From positions 124,001 to 188,000 of the forward strand of contig QAOA01006449.1 in assembly GCA_003255065.1 (NCBI GenBank): a stretch of 64,000 bases of DNA, in the 5' to 3' direction. Position 1 is the stretch's first letter. The number at the start of each line of letters is the position of its first letter. Shown one piece after another: positions 36,061 through 47,622 of the stretch. The position numbers and the translations under genes were made by a program. Below the pieces are notes generated by a model. It saw only the letters and a program-made list of their open reading frames with translations. It was not told the DNA's origin and did no database searches. The DNA comes from Cercis canadensis. Its lineage: Eukaryota; Streptophyta; Magnoliopsida; Fabales; Fabaceae.

Positions 36061-37174
36061 TCGGAGAATTGACAGAATTTAAAAGCAACCTGATCTTTCA
36101 CATTGGAGCTGACAAGAATTTAAAAGCACCGAGATCTTTCACCTGGGAGCTGACAAGAATTTAAAAACACCGAGATGTTTCACCCTAGAGTTGACAACAA
36201 TTTAAAAACAATGAGATCTTTCACCCAAGAGCTGACAGAATATAAAAGTACCGAGATCTTTCACGTGGGAGCAAGAGGAATATAAAGGCATCGAGATACT
36301 TCACCCAGGAGCCAAAGGAATTTATTAGCACCAAGATCTTTCACCCGAGAGCCGACATGTATTTAAAATCACTAAGATCATTCTCTAGGGAGCCGACATA
36401 ATTTAAAAACACTGATGTCTTTCAACCGAGAGCCAACGATTTTTAAAAGCACCGAGATTTTTCTCCATAGAGCTGACAAGAGTTTTTAGGCACCGAGATC
36501 TTTCACCCGAGAGCTGACAAAATATAAAAGCACCGAAATCTTTCACTGAGGAACTGACAAGAATTTTACAGCATTGAGTACTTTCATCCTGGACCCAAAA
36601 GAATTTAAAATGCACCGAGTCTTTTACCTGAGAACCAACAAAATTTTAAAGCACTAAGATCTTTCACCCAGGAACCAACATAATTTAAAAGGACCAAGAT
36701 GTTTCACCTGGGAGATGACAGAATTAAGAAGCACTGAGATCTTTCAATTGGGAGCGGACAAGAATTTAAAAGCACCAAAATCTTTAATCCAAGAGCCAAA
36801 AGAGTTTACAAGCACTAAGATCTTTCAACTAGGACCGGACAAGAATTTAATGGCACCGAGATCTTTCATCCCAGAGCTGACAAGAATTTAAAAGTACCGA
36901 TATCTTTCACCCGGTAGTCTACTTAATTTAAAAGCACCGAGATCTTTCAACTGAGAGCTGAAAGAATTTAAAAGCACCAAGATCTTTCACCCAAGAGCGA
37001 ACAGGAACTTAAAGGCACCGAGCTCTTTCATCTTAGGGCCGAGAAAATTTACGTGTACCGAGATCTTTCACTCGGGTGGCGATAAAATTTCAAAGCACCA
37101 TGATCTTTCACTCGGGAGCCAACAAGAATTTAAAGGAACTGAGATCTTTCAACCGAGAGCCGACAGAAGTTAAA

Positions 37175-39045
37175 AGCATCAAGTTCTTTCACCCGGGAGC
37201 CAAAAGAATTCAAAAGCATCGAGATCTTTCACTCAGGAATAGACAAGAATTTTAAAGCACCGTGTTCTTTCACCTGGGAGCCAAAAGAATTTAAATGCTC
37301 CAAGATCTTTCACCCGAGATATGACAAAATTTAAAAGCACCGAGATTTTTCACCCGGGAGCCGAAAGAATTTAAAAGCCTTAAGATCTTTCACCTTAGAG
37401 CTGAAAGAATTTAAAAGAACCAAGTTCCTTCACCAAGGAACATAATCGAATTTAAAGGCACAAAGATCTTTCACCCAGGAGCCGACAGTATTTACAAGCA
37501 TGATCTTTCAACCGAGAGTCGAAAGAATTTAAAAGCACCAAGATCTTTTACCCAGGAGCGGACAAGAATTTAAGGGCACCGAGATCTTTTATACGGGAGC
37601 CGACAAAATTTACAAGCACTAAGATCTTTCACCTGGGTGACGACAAAATTTCAAAGCACCAGGATCTTTCATCCAGGAGCCAACAAAATTTACGAGTGCC
37701 AAGATCTTCCGCTCAGGAACTGACAAGAATTTTAAAGCTCAAAGATCTTTCAACCCATACCTGACAAGAATTTAAAAGCACCGAGATCTTTCAACCGGGA
37801 GCGACAAGAATTTAAAAGCACCGAGATCTTTCACCCGGGAGCCAACAAAATTTACAAGCACCGAGATCTTTCACCTAGGAGCTGACAACAATTTAAAAAC
37901 ACCGAGATCTTTCATCCAGGAGCTGACAGAATATAAACGCACTGAGAATTTTCACCTAGGAGCAGACATAATTTAAAAGCACTGAGATCTTTCACCCTGG
38001 AGCTGACAAGAATTTAAAGGCATTGAGATCTTTCACCCGAGAGATGACAGAATTTAAAAGCAATCAAATTTTTCACATGTGTGCTGACAAGAATTTAAAA
38101 GCACCGAGATCTTTCATCCGGGAGCTGAGAACAATTTAAAAACACCGAGATCTTTCATCCAAGAGCTGACATAATATAAAAGCATCGAGATCTTTCATGC
38201 GGGAGTAGGCAGAATTTAATGGCTCCGAGATACTTCACCCAGGAGCTGACAAAATTTACAAGCACCGAGATTTTTCACCCAAGGGCCGACAAGTATTTAA
38301 AAGCACCAAGATCTTTCTCTAGTGAACCGACTGAATTTAAAAGCACCGAGTACTTTTAACCGTGAGCCGACGTAATTTAAAAGCACCAAGATCTCTCACC
38401 TGGGAGCTAACAAGAATTGAAAGGTACCAAGATCTTTGACTCGAGAGCCGACATAATTTAAAAGCACTGAGATCTTTCACGCAGGAGCAGATAGAATTTA
38501 AAGGTACCGAGATCTTTCACCCTAGAGCGAAAGAGAATTTAAAGGCATCGAGATCTTTCACTCGAGAGTTGACAAAATTTAAAAGCACCTAGATCTTTCA
38601 CATAGGAGCCGACAAGAATTTAAAAGTACTGATATGTTTCACCCGGGAGCCGATAACAATTTGAAAACAACGAAATCTTTCACCCAAGACCTGACAGAAT
38701 ATAAAAGCACCAAGATCTTTCACGCAGGAGCATGCAGAATTTAAAGGCACAGAGATACTTCACCCAGGAGCTGACATAATTTACAAGCACCGAGATCTTT
38801 CACTCAGGAGCCGACAAGTATTTAAAAGTACTAAGATGTTTCTCCAAGGAGCTGACAGAATTTAAAAGCGCCGAGAACTTTTAACCGTGAGCCTATGTAA
38901 TTTAAAGGCACCAAGATCTTTCACCTAGGAGCCGACAAGAATTGAAAGACACCGAGATCTTTCACCCAAGAGCAGACAAAATTTAAAAGCAATGAGATCT
39001 TTCACCTGGAGTGGACAAGAATTTAAAGGCATCGAGATCTTTCAC
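37175..39045. repeat. Higher-order block of the satellite, copy 2
   Basis: Second copy of the block at 34310-36060, with the same order of rare unit variants and three extra units toward its end. Other, shorter duplications in the array: about 400 bp offset (39073 and 39473, both with GCTAGGAGCCG(A/G)CAATTATT) and about 560 bp offset (44213 and 44772, both with TATCTTTCTAGCGGGA). Confidence 0.85.
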
Positions 39046-42000
39046 CGGGGAACTAACAAAATTTAAAAGCTAGGAGCCGACAATTATTTAAAAGCAACGA
39101 GATCTTTCAACTTGGAGCTAATAGAATTTAAAAGCACCGAGGTCTTTGACCCGAGAGCTGACATAATTGAAAAGCATCGAGATCTTTAGACCATATGCCG
39201 ACAAAATTTCAAAGCACCAAGATTTTTCAACCGGGGGCGGACAAGAATTTAAAAGCATTGAGATCTTTCAACCTGGAGCCGATAGAAATTAAAAGTACCA
39301 AGGTCTTTGACCCGAGAGCCGACATAATTTAAAAGCATCGAGATCTTTCACCCGTGAGTTGACAGAATTTACAAGCACTGACATATTTCACCTGGGACCT
39401 AACAAAATTTGAAAGCACCAAGATCTTTCACTCAGGAGCCGACAAAATCTAAATGCACTGAGATCTTTAAGCTAGGAGCCGGCAATTATTTAAAAGCAAC
39501 GAGATCTTTCAACTTGGAGCCGATAGAATTTAAAAGCACCTAGGTTTTTAACCTTAGAGATGACATAATTTAATGGCATCGAGATCTTTAGACCAGATGC
39601 CGACAGAATTTCAAAGCACCGAGATCTTTGAACCGGGGGCAGACAAGAATTTAAAAGCATCAAAATCTTTCACTCGTGAGCTGACAGAATTTACAAGCAC
39701 TGACATATTTCACCCGGGACCCAAACAAAATTTAAATGCACATAGATCTTTCACCCAGGAGCCGACAAGAATTTAAAAGCACCAAGATCATTCACCTTAA
39801 AGCCGAAAGAATTTAAAAGCACCAAGATCTTTCAACAAGGAGTGGCAACATAATTTAAAAGCACCATGATCTTTCAACCAGGAGCCGACAAGAATTTAAA
39901 AGCACCGAGATATTTCTCATGGGAGCCGATAAAATTTAATAGCACCGAGATCTTTCACCCGAGAGCTAATAGTATTTAAAAGCACCAAGATTTTCATCTG
40001 AGTGCTGAAAGAATTTAAAAGAACGAAGATGTTTCGACCAGTAGTGTCAACATAATTTAAAAGCACTGATATCTTACACCCGGGAGCCGACAAAATTTAA
40101 TAGCACTGAGATCTTTCACCCAAGAGCCGAAAAAATTTAAAAGCACCGAGATCTTTCACCTCAGAGCCGACAGAATTTAAAATCTCCAAGATCCTTCACG
40201 CGGGAGCTGGCAGAATTTAAAGGCATCGTCATCTTTCATGTAGGAGTTGAAAGAATTTAAAGGGAATGAGATTTTTCGCTCGAGAGCTGAAAGAATTTAA
40301 AAGCGCCGAGACTTTTCACCCGAGAGCCGACATAATTTAACAGCACCAAAATCTTTCACGCATGAGCTGGTAGAATTTAAAGGCACTGGGATCTTTCAAC
40401 TAGGAGCAAACAAAATTTAAGAGCGCTAAGATCTTTCACCTGGGAGCAGACAAGAATTTAAAGGCATCGAAATCTTTCACCTGAAAGCTGACAAAATTTA
40501 AAAGCATCAAGATCACTCTTAGGAGTTGAAAAGAATTTCAAAGCACCGACTTCTCTCACCTGTGAGACAACAGAATTTAAAAGCATCGAGATCTTTCACC
40601 TAGGAGCCAACAAAATTTCAAAGCCCTGAGATATTTCACCCAAAGCAAACTAGAATATAAAACCAGCAAGTTCTTTTCCCTGGGAGCCCACATAATTTAA
40701 AAGCTCCGAGATCTTTCACTCGGGAGCCAACAAAATTTAAAAGCCCTGAGATCTTTCACCCAAAAGCTAGTAATAATGTAAAAGCACTGAGATCTTTCAC
40801 CCTGGAGCTGACAGAATTTAAAATGACCAAGGTCTTTCATCTGAGAGCCGACATAATTTAAAAGCTCCAAGATCTTACACCCAAGAACCGACAAGCATTT
40901 TAAGGCACCAAGACCTTTCACCTGGGAGTTGACATAATTAAAAAGCACTGAGATAATTCAGTTGAAGGCCAAAAGAATTTAAAAGCACCAATATCTTTCA
41001 ACAAGGAGTGGCAATATAATTTAAAAGCACTGAGACCTTTCACCAGTGAGTCGACAATATTTAATAGCATCGAGATCTTTAACCCGAGAGCCGACATAAT
41101 TTAAAAGCTCCAAGATCTTTCACCCCATAGCCGACAAAATTTAAAAGCTCTAAGATCTTTTATGCGGGAGCTTTCAAAATTTAAAGGCACCGTGATCTTT
41201 CAAGTGGGAGTTAGAAGAATTTAAAGGCACTGAGATCTTTCAACCTAGAGCAGACAGAATTTAAGATCGCTAAGATTTTTCACCCGATTGTGGACAAGAA
41301 TTTAAATGAATCAAAATATTTCCCTTGTGAGCCGATAGAATTTACAAGCATCGAGATCATTCACCCAGCACCCGAGAACTTTCACCTGGGAACCTATATA
41401 ATTTAAAAGCACTGAGATCATTAACCTGAGTGCCGAAAGAATTTAAAATAACCAAGATCTTTCAACCAGGAGTATACAAGAATGTAAAAGCACCGAGATA
41501 TTTCTACCAGGATCCAACAAGAATTTAAAATCACCGAGATCTTTCAACCGGGAGTAGGTAAAATTTAATAGCACCAAGACCTTTCTCTTGAGAGCCGACA
41601 GAATTTAAAAGCTCCGAGATCTTTCATGCGGGAGCTGGCAGAATTTAAAGGCACCGAGATCTTTTACCTGGAGGTCGACAGAATTTGCAAGCACTGAGAT
41701 CTTTCACCTGAGAGCCGAAAGAATTTAAAACAATGTAGATCTTTCAACCAGGAGCAGTCAAGAATTTAATAGCACCAAGATCTTTCACCCAGGAGCAGGC
41801 AATAATTTAAAAGCATTGAGATCTTTCAACCTGGAGCCGACAGAATTTAAAAGCACCGAGGTCTTTCACCCGATAGCCTACATAAATTAAACGCACCGAG
41901 ATCTTACACCCAGGAATCGACAAGAATTTAAAGGCACTGAGATCTTTCACCCAAGAGCCAACATGAATTTAAAATCACCGAGATCTTTCACCTGGGAGCG

Positions 42001-45000
42001 GACAAGAATTTCAATGAATCGATATCTTTCCCCCGTGAGCAGATAGAATTTACAAGCACCGAGATCTTTCACCCAGGAGCCGACAAAATTTAAAAGCACC
42101 GAGATATTTCTCCTGGGAGCCAACATAATTTAAAAGCATCGAGATCTTTCACCCGAGAGCCAAAAGAATTTAAAAGGACTAAGACCTTTCAACCAGCATT
42201 CGACAAGAATTTAAAATCATCGAGATCATTCAACCAAGAGTAGATAAAATTTAATAGCACCAAGATCTTTCACTTGAGAACCGACAGAATTTAAAAGCAT
42301 CAAGATCTTTCAATCCAGAGCCGACATAATTTAAAAGCTTCGAGATCTTTCACGTGGGAGCTGGCAGAATTTAAAGGCATTGAGTTCTTTTACCCGGGCG
42401 CTGACAGAATTTACAAGCACCAAGATCTTTTGCCCGGGAGCCCATAAAATTTAGTAACGTCGAGATCTTTGAACCGAGAACTAACATAATTTAAAAGCAC
42501 TGAGATCTTTCATGCATGAGCTGGAAGAATTTAAAGGCATCAAGATCTTTCACCCAGGAGCATACATAATTTAAAAGCGCTGAGATCTTTAACCCGGGAG
42601 CAGATAAAAATTTAAACGCATCGATACCTTTCACTCGACAACATACATAATTTATGAACACCAAGATCTTTAACCGGGGAGCCGACAAAATTTAAAAGAA
42701 CTAAGATCTTTCACCTAGGAGCTAAGAAGAATATTAAAGCACCGACTTTTCTCACCCGAGAGACAACAAAATTTAAAAGCACTGAGATCTTTAACCTAAG
42801 AGCCGACAGAATTTAAAAGCACCCAGATCTTTCAACTTGGAGCCGACAAAATTTAAAAGCACCGAGGCCTTTGACCTGAAAGCTGACATAATTTAAAAGC
42901 ACCAAGATCTTTCAACCGAATGCCAACAGAATTTCAAAGCACTAAGGTCTTTCACCCGGGAGTGGAAAAAAATTTAAATGCATTGAGCTCTTTCACCCGT
43001 GAGCCGAAAAAATTTAAAAGCATCGAGATCTTTCACCTTGGAGCCGACAAGAATTTAAAAGCATCAAGATCTTTCACATAAGAGCCAACATAATTTAAAA
43101 GCACCAAGATCATTCACCTGAGAGCTAAAAGAATTTAAAAGAACCAAGATCTTTCACCCCAGAGCCGACATAATTTAAAAGCTCCGAGATCTTTCACCCG
43201 AGAGTAGACATAATTTAATAGCACCGAGATCTTTCACATAAGAGCTGGTAGAATTTAAAGGCACCGAGATCTTTCAACCAGGAGCAAATAGAATTTAAAA
43301 GTGCTAAGATCTTTAATCCGGGAGTGGACAAGAACTTAAAGGCATTGAGATCTTTCACCCGACAGTCAACATAATTTACAAGCACCGAGATCTTTAACCT
43401 GGGAGCAAACAAAATTTAAAAGCACTGAGGTCTTTCACTCAGGAGCTTAAAAGAATTTCAAAGCACCTAGATCTTCCACGAAGGAGCTGGCAGAATTTAA
43501 CGACACCAAGTTGTTTCACCTAGGAGGGAACAAGAATTTAAAGATGACGAGATATTTCACCTATGAGATGACATAATTTAAAAGCACTGAGATCTTTCAC
43601 TTGGGAGCCGACAAAATTTAATTGCAACAAGATCTTTCACCCAGGAGCCGACATAATTTAAAAGCACCGAGATCATTCAACTGAGAGCCGAAAGAATTTA
43701 AAAGAACCAAGATCTTTCAACTAAGAGCGGACAATAATTTAAAATCACCAAGATCTTTCACCCAGGAGGAGACAAAAATTTAAAAGCAAAGAGATCTTTC
43801 TCCCCGGAGCCAACAAAATTTAATAGCACCGAGATCTTTCATGCGATTGCTGGCAGAATTTAAAGGCACCGAGATCTTTCACGCAGGAGCTGCCAGAATT
43901 TAAAGGGATCGATATCTTTAACCCGGGAGTCGACAGAACTTACAAGCACCGAGATCTTTGACCCGGGAGCCGAAAAGAATTTAAAATCCCCAAGATCTTT
44001 CACCAGGGAGAAAATATAATTTAAAAACACCGAGATCTTTCACCCAAGAGCAAACAAAACTTAAAAGCACAGAGATCTTTCACCTTGGAGCAGACAAGAA
44101 TTTATAGGGACCGAGATCTCACTCGGGAGCCGACAGAATGTACAAGCATCGATATCTTTCACTCGGGAACCGACAACATTTAAAAGCACTTAGATCTTTC
44201 TTCCAAGAGCTAACATAATTTAAAAGCATAGATATCTTTCTAGCGGGAGTTGGCAAAATTTAAAGGAATCGAGATCTTTTACCCAGGAGCAGATAGAATT
44301 TAAAAGAACTGACTTCTTTCACCCGGGTGCGGACAATAATTTAAAGGAATTGAGATCTTTCACCTGAAAGCCGACAGAATTTACAAGCACTGAGATCTTT
44401 CACCTGGGAGAAGATAAAAAAAATTAAAAGTACCGAGAATTTTCACCCGAAAGCCAACAGAATTTAAAAGCACCGAGATCTTCAGCGCAGGAGCTAGATG
44501 AATTTAACGGCACCGAGATCTTTCACCTAGGAGTGAATAAGAATTTAAAGGCATTGAGATCTTTCACCCATGAGCTGACAAAATTTAAAAGCACAGAGCT
44601 CTTTCACCTGGGAGCCGACAAAATTTAAAAGCACTGAGATCTTTCACCCTGGAGCAAACAAGAATTTAAAGGGACCAAGATCTTTCACTCAGGAGCCAAC
44701 ATAATGTCATAGCATCGAGATCTTTCACCCGAGAATCGACAAAATTTAAAAGCACTTAAATCTTTCATCCAAGAGACAACATAATTTAAAAAAATAGATA
44801 TCTTTCTAGCGGGAATTGGCAGAATTTAAAGGCATCGATATCTTCTACCCAGGAGCAGACAAAATTTAAAAGAACCGACTTCTTTCACTCAGATGCGGAC
44901 AATAATTTAAAGGAATTGAGATCTTTCACCCGAGAGCCAACATAATTTACAAGCACTGAGATCTTTCACCTGGGAGCAGATAAAAAAATTAAAAGCATCG

Positions 45001-45215
45001 AGAACTTTTACCTAAAAGCCGACAAAATTAAAAGCACTGAGATCTTCCACGTAGGAGCTGGATGAATTTAATGGCACCAAGATCTTTCATCTAGGAGTGA
45101 AAAAGAATTTAAAGACATTGAGATCTTTCACCCATGAGCTGACAGAATTTAAAAGCACATAGCTCTTTCACCTGGGAGCCGACAAAATTTAATATCACCG
45201 AGGTCTTTCACTCGG

Positions 45216-45764
45216 TGAGGTGAAAAAAATATTACCCCTTTCAACTTTCGTTCATATGAGGTGAAATGAATATATTTTTTTTTCATATTGGTCAAATGAA
45301 CATTTTAAGGTTTGTATTTGGTGTATAAAAATCATTTTGTCTATAGCTAGAAAGAGAAAATTATAAGAACCCTTATATGCATCTCACCATTAGGATGTGA
45401 TAGAAAATGTATGTGAATCTTCTGTGACTTCCTTAAAATCATTAAACCTTCTAAAATTATGATTAGATGAAAGGATCTTGATCCTCTAAAATGCAGAATG
45501 TAGTTTGGAGAGGAAAAAATTCAGACCCATGGATCAATTGCCAATGCATTGGAAACATCAATCCTGCAATACTTCATATGTATATGCATGTTTTCTACAT
45601 GGATAACTCAGAATGTTAGAACTTGGTATATTAGAATTGCATCCTTCGATGTTACTCATGGAACTTGCAAATATTAAAAAGTATGTCTTAATTTTTTTGT
45701 TATGACTCAGCAAGTACTCACACCCACAATCAATACGTATAATGAAAATTACAGCCTTTGTGAC
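45216..45764. other. Unclassified sequence between satellite and copia LTR
   Basis: AT-rich, no ORF of interest and no recognised repeat. Notably, it shows no pol domain of the retrotransposon that ends in LTR Z. Confidence 0.6.
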
Positions 45765-46096
45765 TGTTGGAGCAAACCACTATAAGACTAGAGAAATAAT
45801 GAAAGTAGAACAATGAGGAAGAAAGAAATACTTTACTGAATGAATATTGTATTTCTGAATGAGTGAATAATGCTTCACAACCCACCTATTTATACTAGTA
45901 GGATTACATCGTGATAAGAATAAAACTATTAATGATAAAGATAAAACTTGACTAAAAGATAAGATAAACTAGGAGATATAAACTCAATCCTAATGATAAA
46001 CTACTCTTGATAATGATAAACTATTTATCATAACAAAGATAAAATCCTAATCTAACTCAATCTCTAATCAACATCTAATTTGGATTAACATCAACA
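45765..46096 (-). repeat. 3' LTR of the copia fragment (332 bp)
   Basis: The minus strand starts TGTTGATGTTAATCC next to the polypurine tract and ends TTTGCTCCAACA at 45765, giving TGTTG...CAACA ends. A TATTTATAC-like box lies near 45888 on the plus strand (TATAAATAG on the minus strand). Confidence 0.75.
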
Positions 46097-46572
46097 TCCT
46101 CCCTTAATTCAGATTTTGTAAGGACTGCCATGCCCATAATCTTCTTCAACTTCAGGAACGCTTCAAACTTCAAGGGTTTTGTGAAAATGTCTGCCACTTG
46201 ATTTTTTGACTTATAGTATATCAATTCAATCAAATTATTGTTAACTTGATTTATCAAAGAATGAAACCGGGTGTCAATGTGCTTGCTTCTTCCATGAATA
46301 ACTGGATTATTTGTAAAATCAATTGCAGAAGAATTATCCACAAAGATTTTCATAGGCCCTTCAACTGGAACATGAATTTGGTTTGACATATTCTTTAACC
46401 AAATTGTTTGACACGCACTTGAGGATGGTACTACATATTCAGCTTCACAGGTTGACAAAGCAGCAATGGATTGTTTTTTCAAAGACCATGAAAAAGCTGT
46501 TGAGCCATACATAAAAACATAGCCAGATGTGCTCATCTTGCATATTAGAGGACTAAAACAAACCATGATCAA
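46097..46572 (-). pseudogene. RNase H of the copia fragment
   Basis: The minus-strand frame 46075-46572 has SGYVFMYGSTAFSW, KKQSIAALSTCEAEYV, FVDNSSAI, GRSKHIDTRFH and QVADIFTKPL: the full order of copia RNase H landmarks, with the Asp and Glu of DNSSAI and STCEAEY kept. The domain itself looks open for 165 codons. It is joined to RT by a frameshift near 46560, and the RT upstream is broken, so the protein is not intact. It resembles Tnt1/Tork-type polyproteins. Confidence 0.85.
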
Positions 46573-47622
46573 AGGTACCTTTCAAGTAGCGCAAGTTTCT
46601 TCTTGCAACTTGCAAGTGAGACTCTCTAGGTGCCTCCATATACCTGCTAATCAAACCAACTCCATATGCTATGTCTGGCCTAGTGCAAGAGAGATACCTC
46701 AAACTTCCAACTATTCTTTTGAAATGAGTCAGATCTACAACTGCATCATCGCCTCTTCTAGATAACTTTATCCCAACTTCAATAGGAGATTTTGTAGGAT
46801 TACAATTAGACATATTGAACTTCTTCAATATCTCAGCAACATACTTCTTTTGGCATACAAATATACCATCTGGGGTTTGCATAAATTCAATTCCAAGAAA
46901 ATATGATAGTAATCCCAAGTCAATCATCTCAAACTCATGCTTCATAGCCCTTTTAAACTCTTCAATCATGCTTTGATTGTTGCCTGTAAAAATCATGTCA
47001 TCAACATAGAGACAAACAATCAGTATGTAATTAGAATTAGTAACTTTCACATATAGGGCATGTTCACTTAGGCGTTTTTCAAACTCATTTTTCTAAAAGA
47101 ATATATCAATCGGACGATTCCAAGCACGAGGAGCTTGTTTCAAGCCATATAGAGCCTTCTTCAATCTATACACCTTTCCTTCACTTCCTTTCTTCACATA
47201 TCCAGGTGGCTGCCTTACATGGACTTCTTCATCAAGAGGTCCATTCAAGAAATCAGACTTCACATCCATTTGATGGATTTTCCAGCACCTTTAAGCAACA
47301 AGTGTAACAACAAATCTGATAGTTTCAATTCTGGCAACAGGGGGAAAATACCTCTACATAATCAAGACCAAGACATTGCAAGTACCGTTTTGCCACCAAA
47401 TGTGCCTTGTACCTTTCAATTTCCCCGTTTGGCTTGAGTTTCGTCTTGAAGGCCTACTTCACATCAATAGCTTTATGCCCTTCTGGAATTTCAATAAGCT
47501 CCCAAGTGTTGTTCTTTTCAATTGCTCTTATCTCTTCATCCATAGCTTCCACCCATTTTTTCTTTCTAGATGCTTCCTCATATATAATGGGATCACAATC
47601 TGCAAACATGGTTAAATGCACT
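46573..47622 (-). pseudogene. RT of the copia fragment, broken
   Basis: The minus-strand frame 46553-47050 has LIVCLYVDDMIFTGNN with the catalytic YVDD, MIDLGLLSYFLGIE, GIFVCQKKYVAEIL and VGSLRYLSCTRPDIAYGVG. Further toward the N terminus (47050-47620): [33 protein letters not shown] (about 47110-47240) and WVEAMDEEIRAIEKNNTWEL (about 47500-47560). A stop near 47090 and frameshifts near 47285 and 47355 break the frame. Confidence 0.85.

Larger units (their letters stand above)
32653..45215. repeat. 12.6-kb tandem array of a 40-41 bp satellite
   Basis: About 300 diverged head-to-tail units. The core is GCACCGAGATCTTTCACC, followed by a (C)GGGAGCCGACA segment and (A/G)AATTTAAAA. Adjacent units are 40 bp apart with ACAGAATTT and 41 bp with ACAAGAATTT. 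All units run in the same direction. Units differ by many substitutions; blocks of successive units recur in larger duplications. Only about 105 bp separate the array from the polypurine tract and LTR Z. Short ORFs on both strands (for example ILKH-LSPGS / APRSFTQE runs) arise because the unit is not a multiple of three. They shift frame and hold stops, and are not genes. Confidence 0.95.
45765..47622 (-). mobile_element. Ty1-copia fragment, 3' half
   Basis: Minus-strand element: 3' LTR 45765-46096, polypurine tract (AATTAAGGGAGGA, plus positions 46097-46109), RNase H and RT to 47622. It is cut there by the LTR of the Ogre-like element. The start of RT and everything upstream of it lie beyond that insertion and are not in the window. 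Confidence 0.85.

Noticed and set aside
33644..43412. Short ORFs in the satellite on both strands (for example 34213-34509, 40697-40948)
   Set aside because: They are translations of a 40-41 bp repeat that shifts frame from unit to unit; none has a consistent start, length or conserved frame.
32653..45215. CRISPR-like array of short repeats
   Set aside because: Units follow one another directly with no unique spacers, are strongly diverged, and lie in plant DNA. It is a tandem satellite.
32653..45215. Centromeric satellite
   Set aside because: Unit length is far below nucleosome size, the array is short, and it is linked to an LTR. Nothing in the sequence indicates centromere function.
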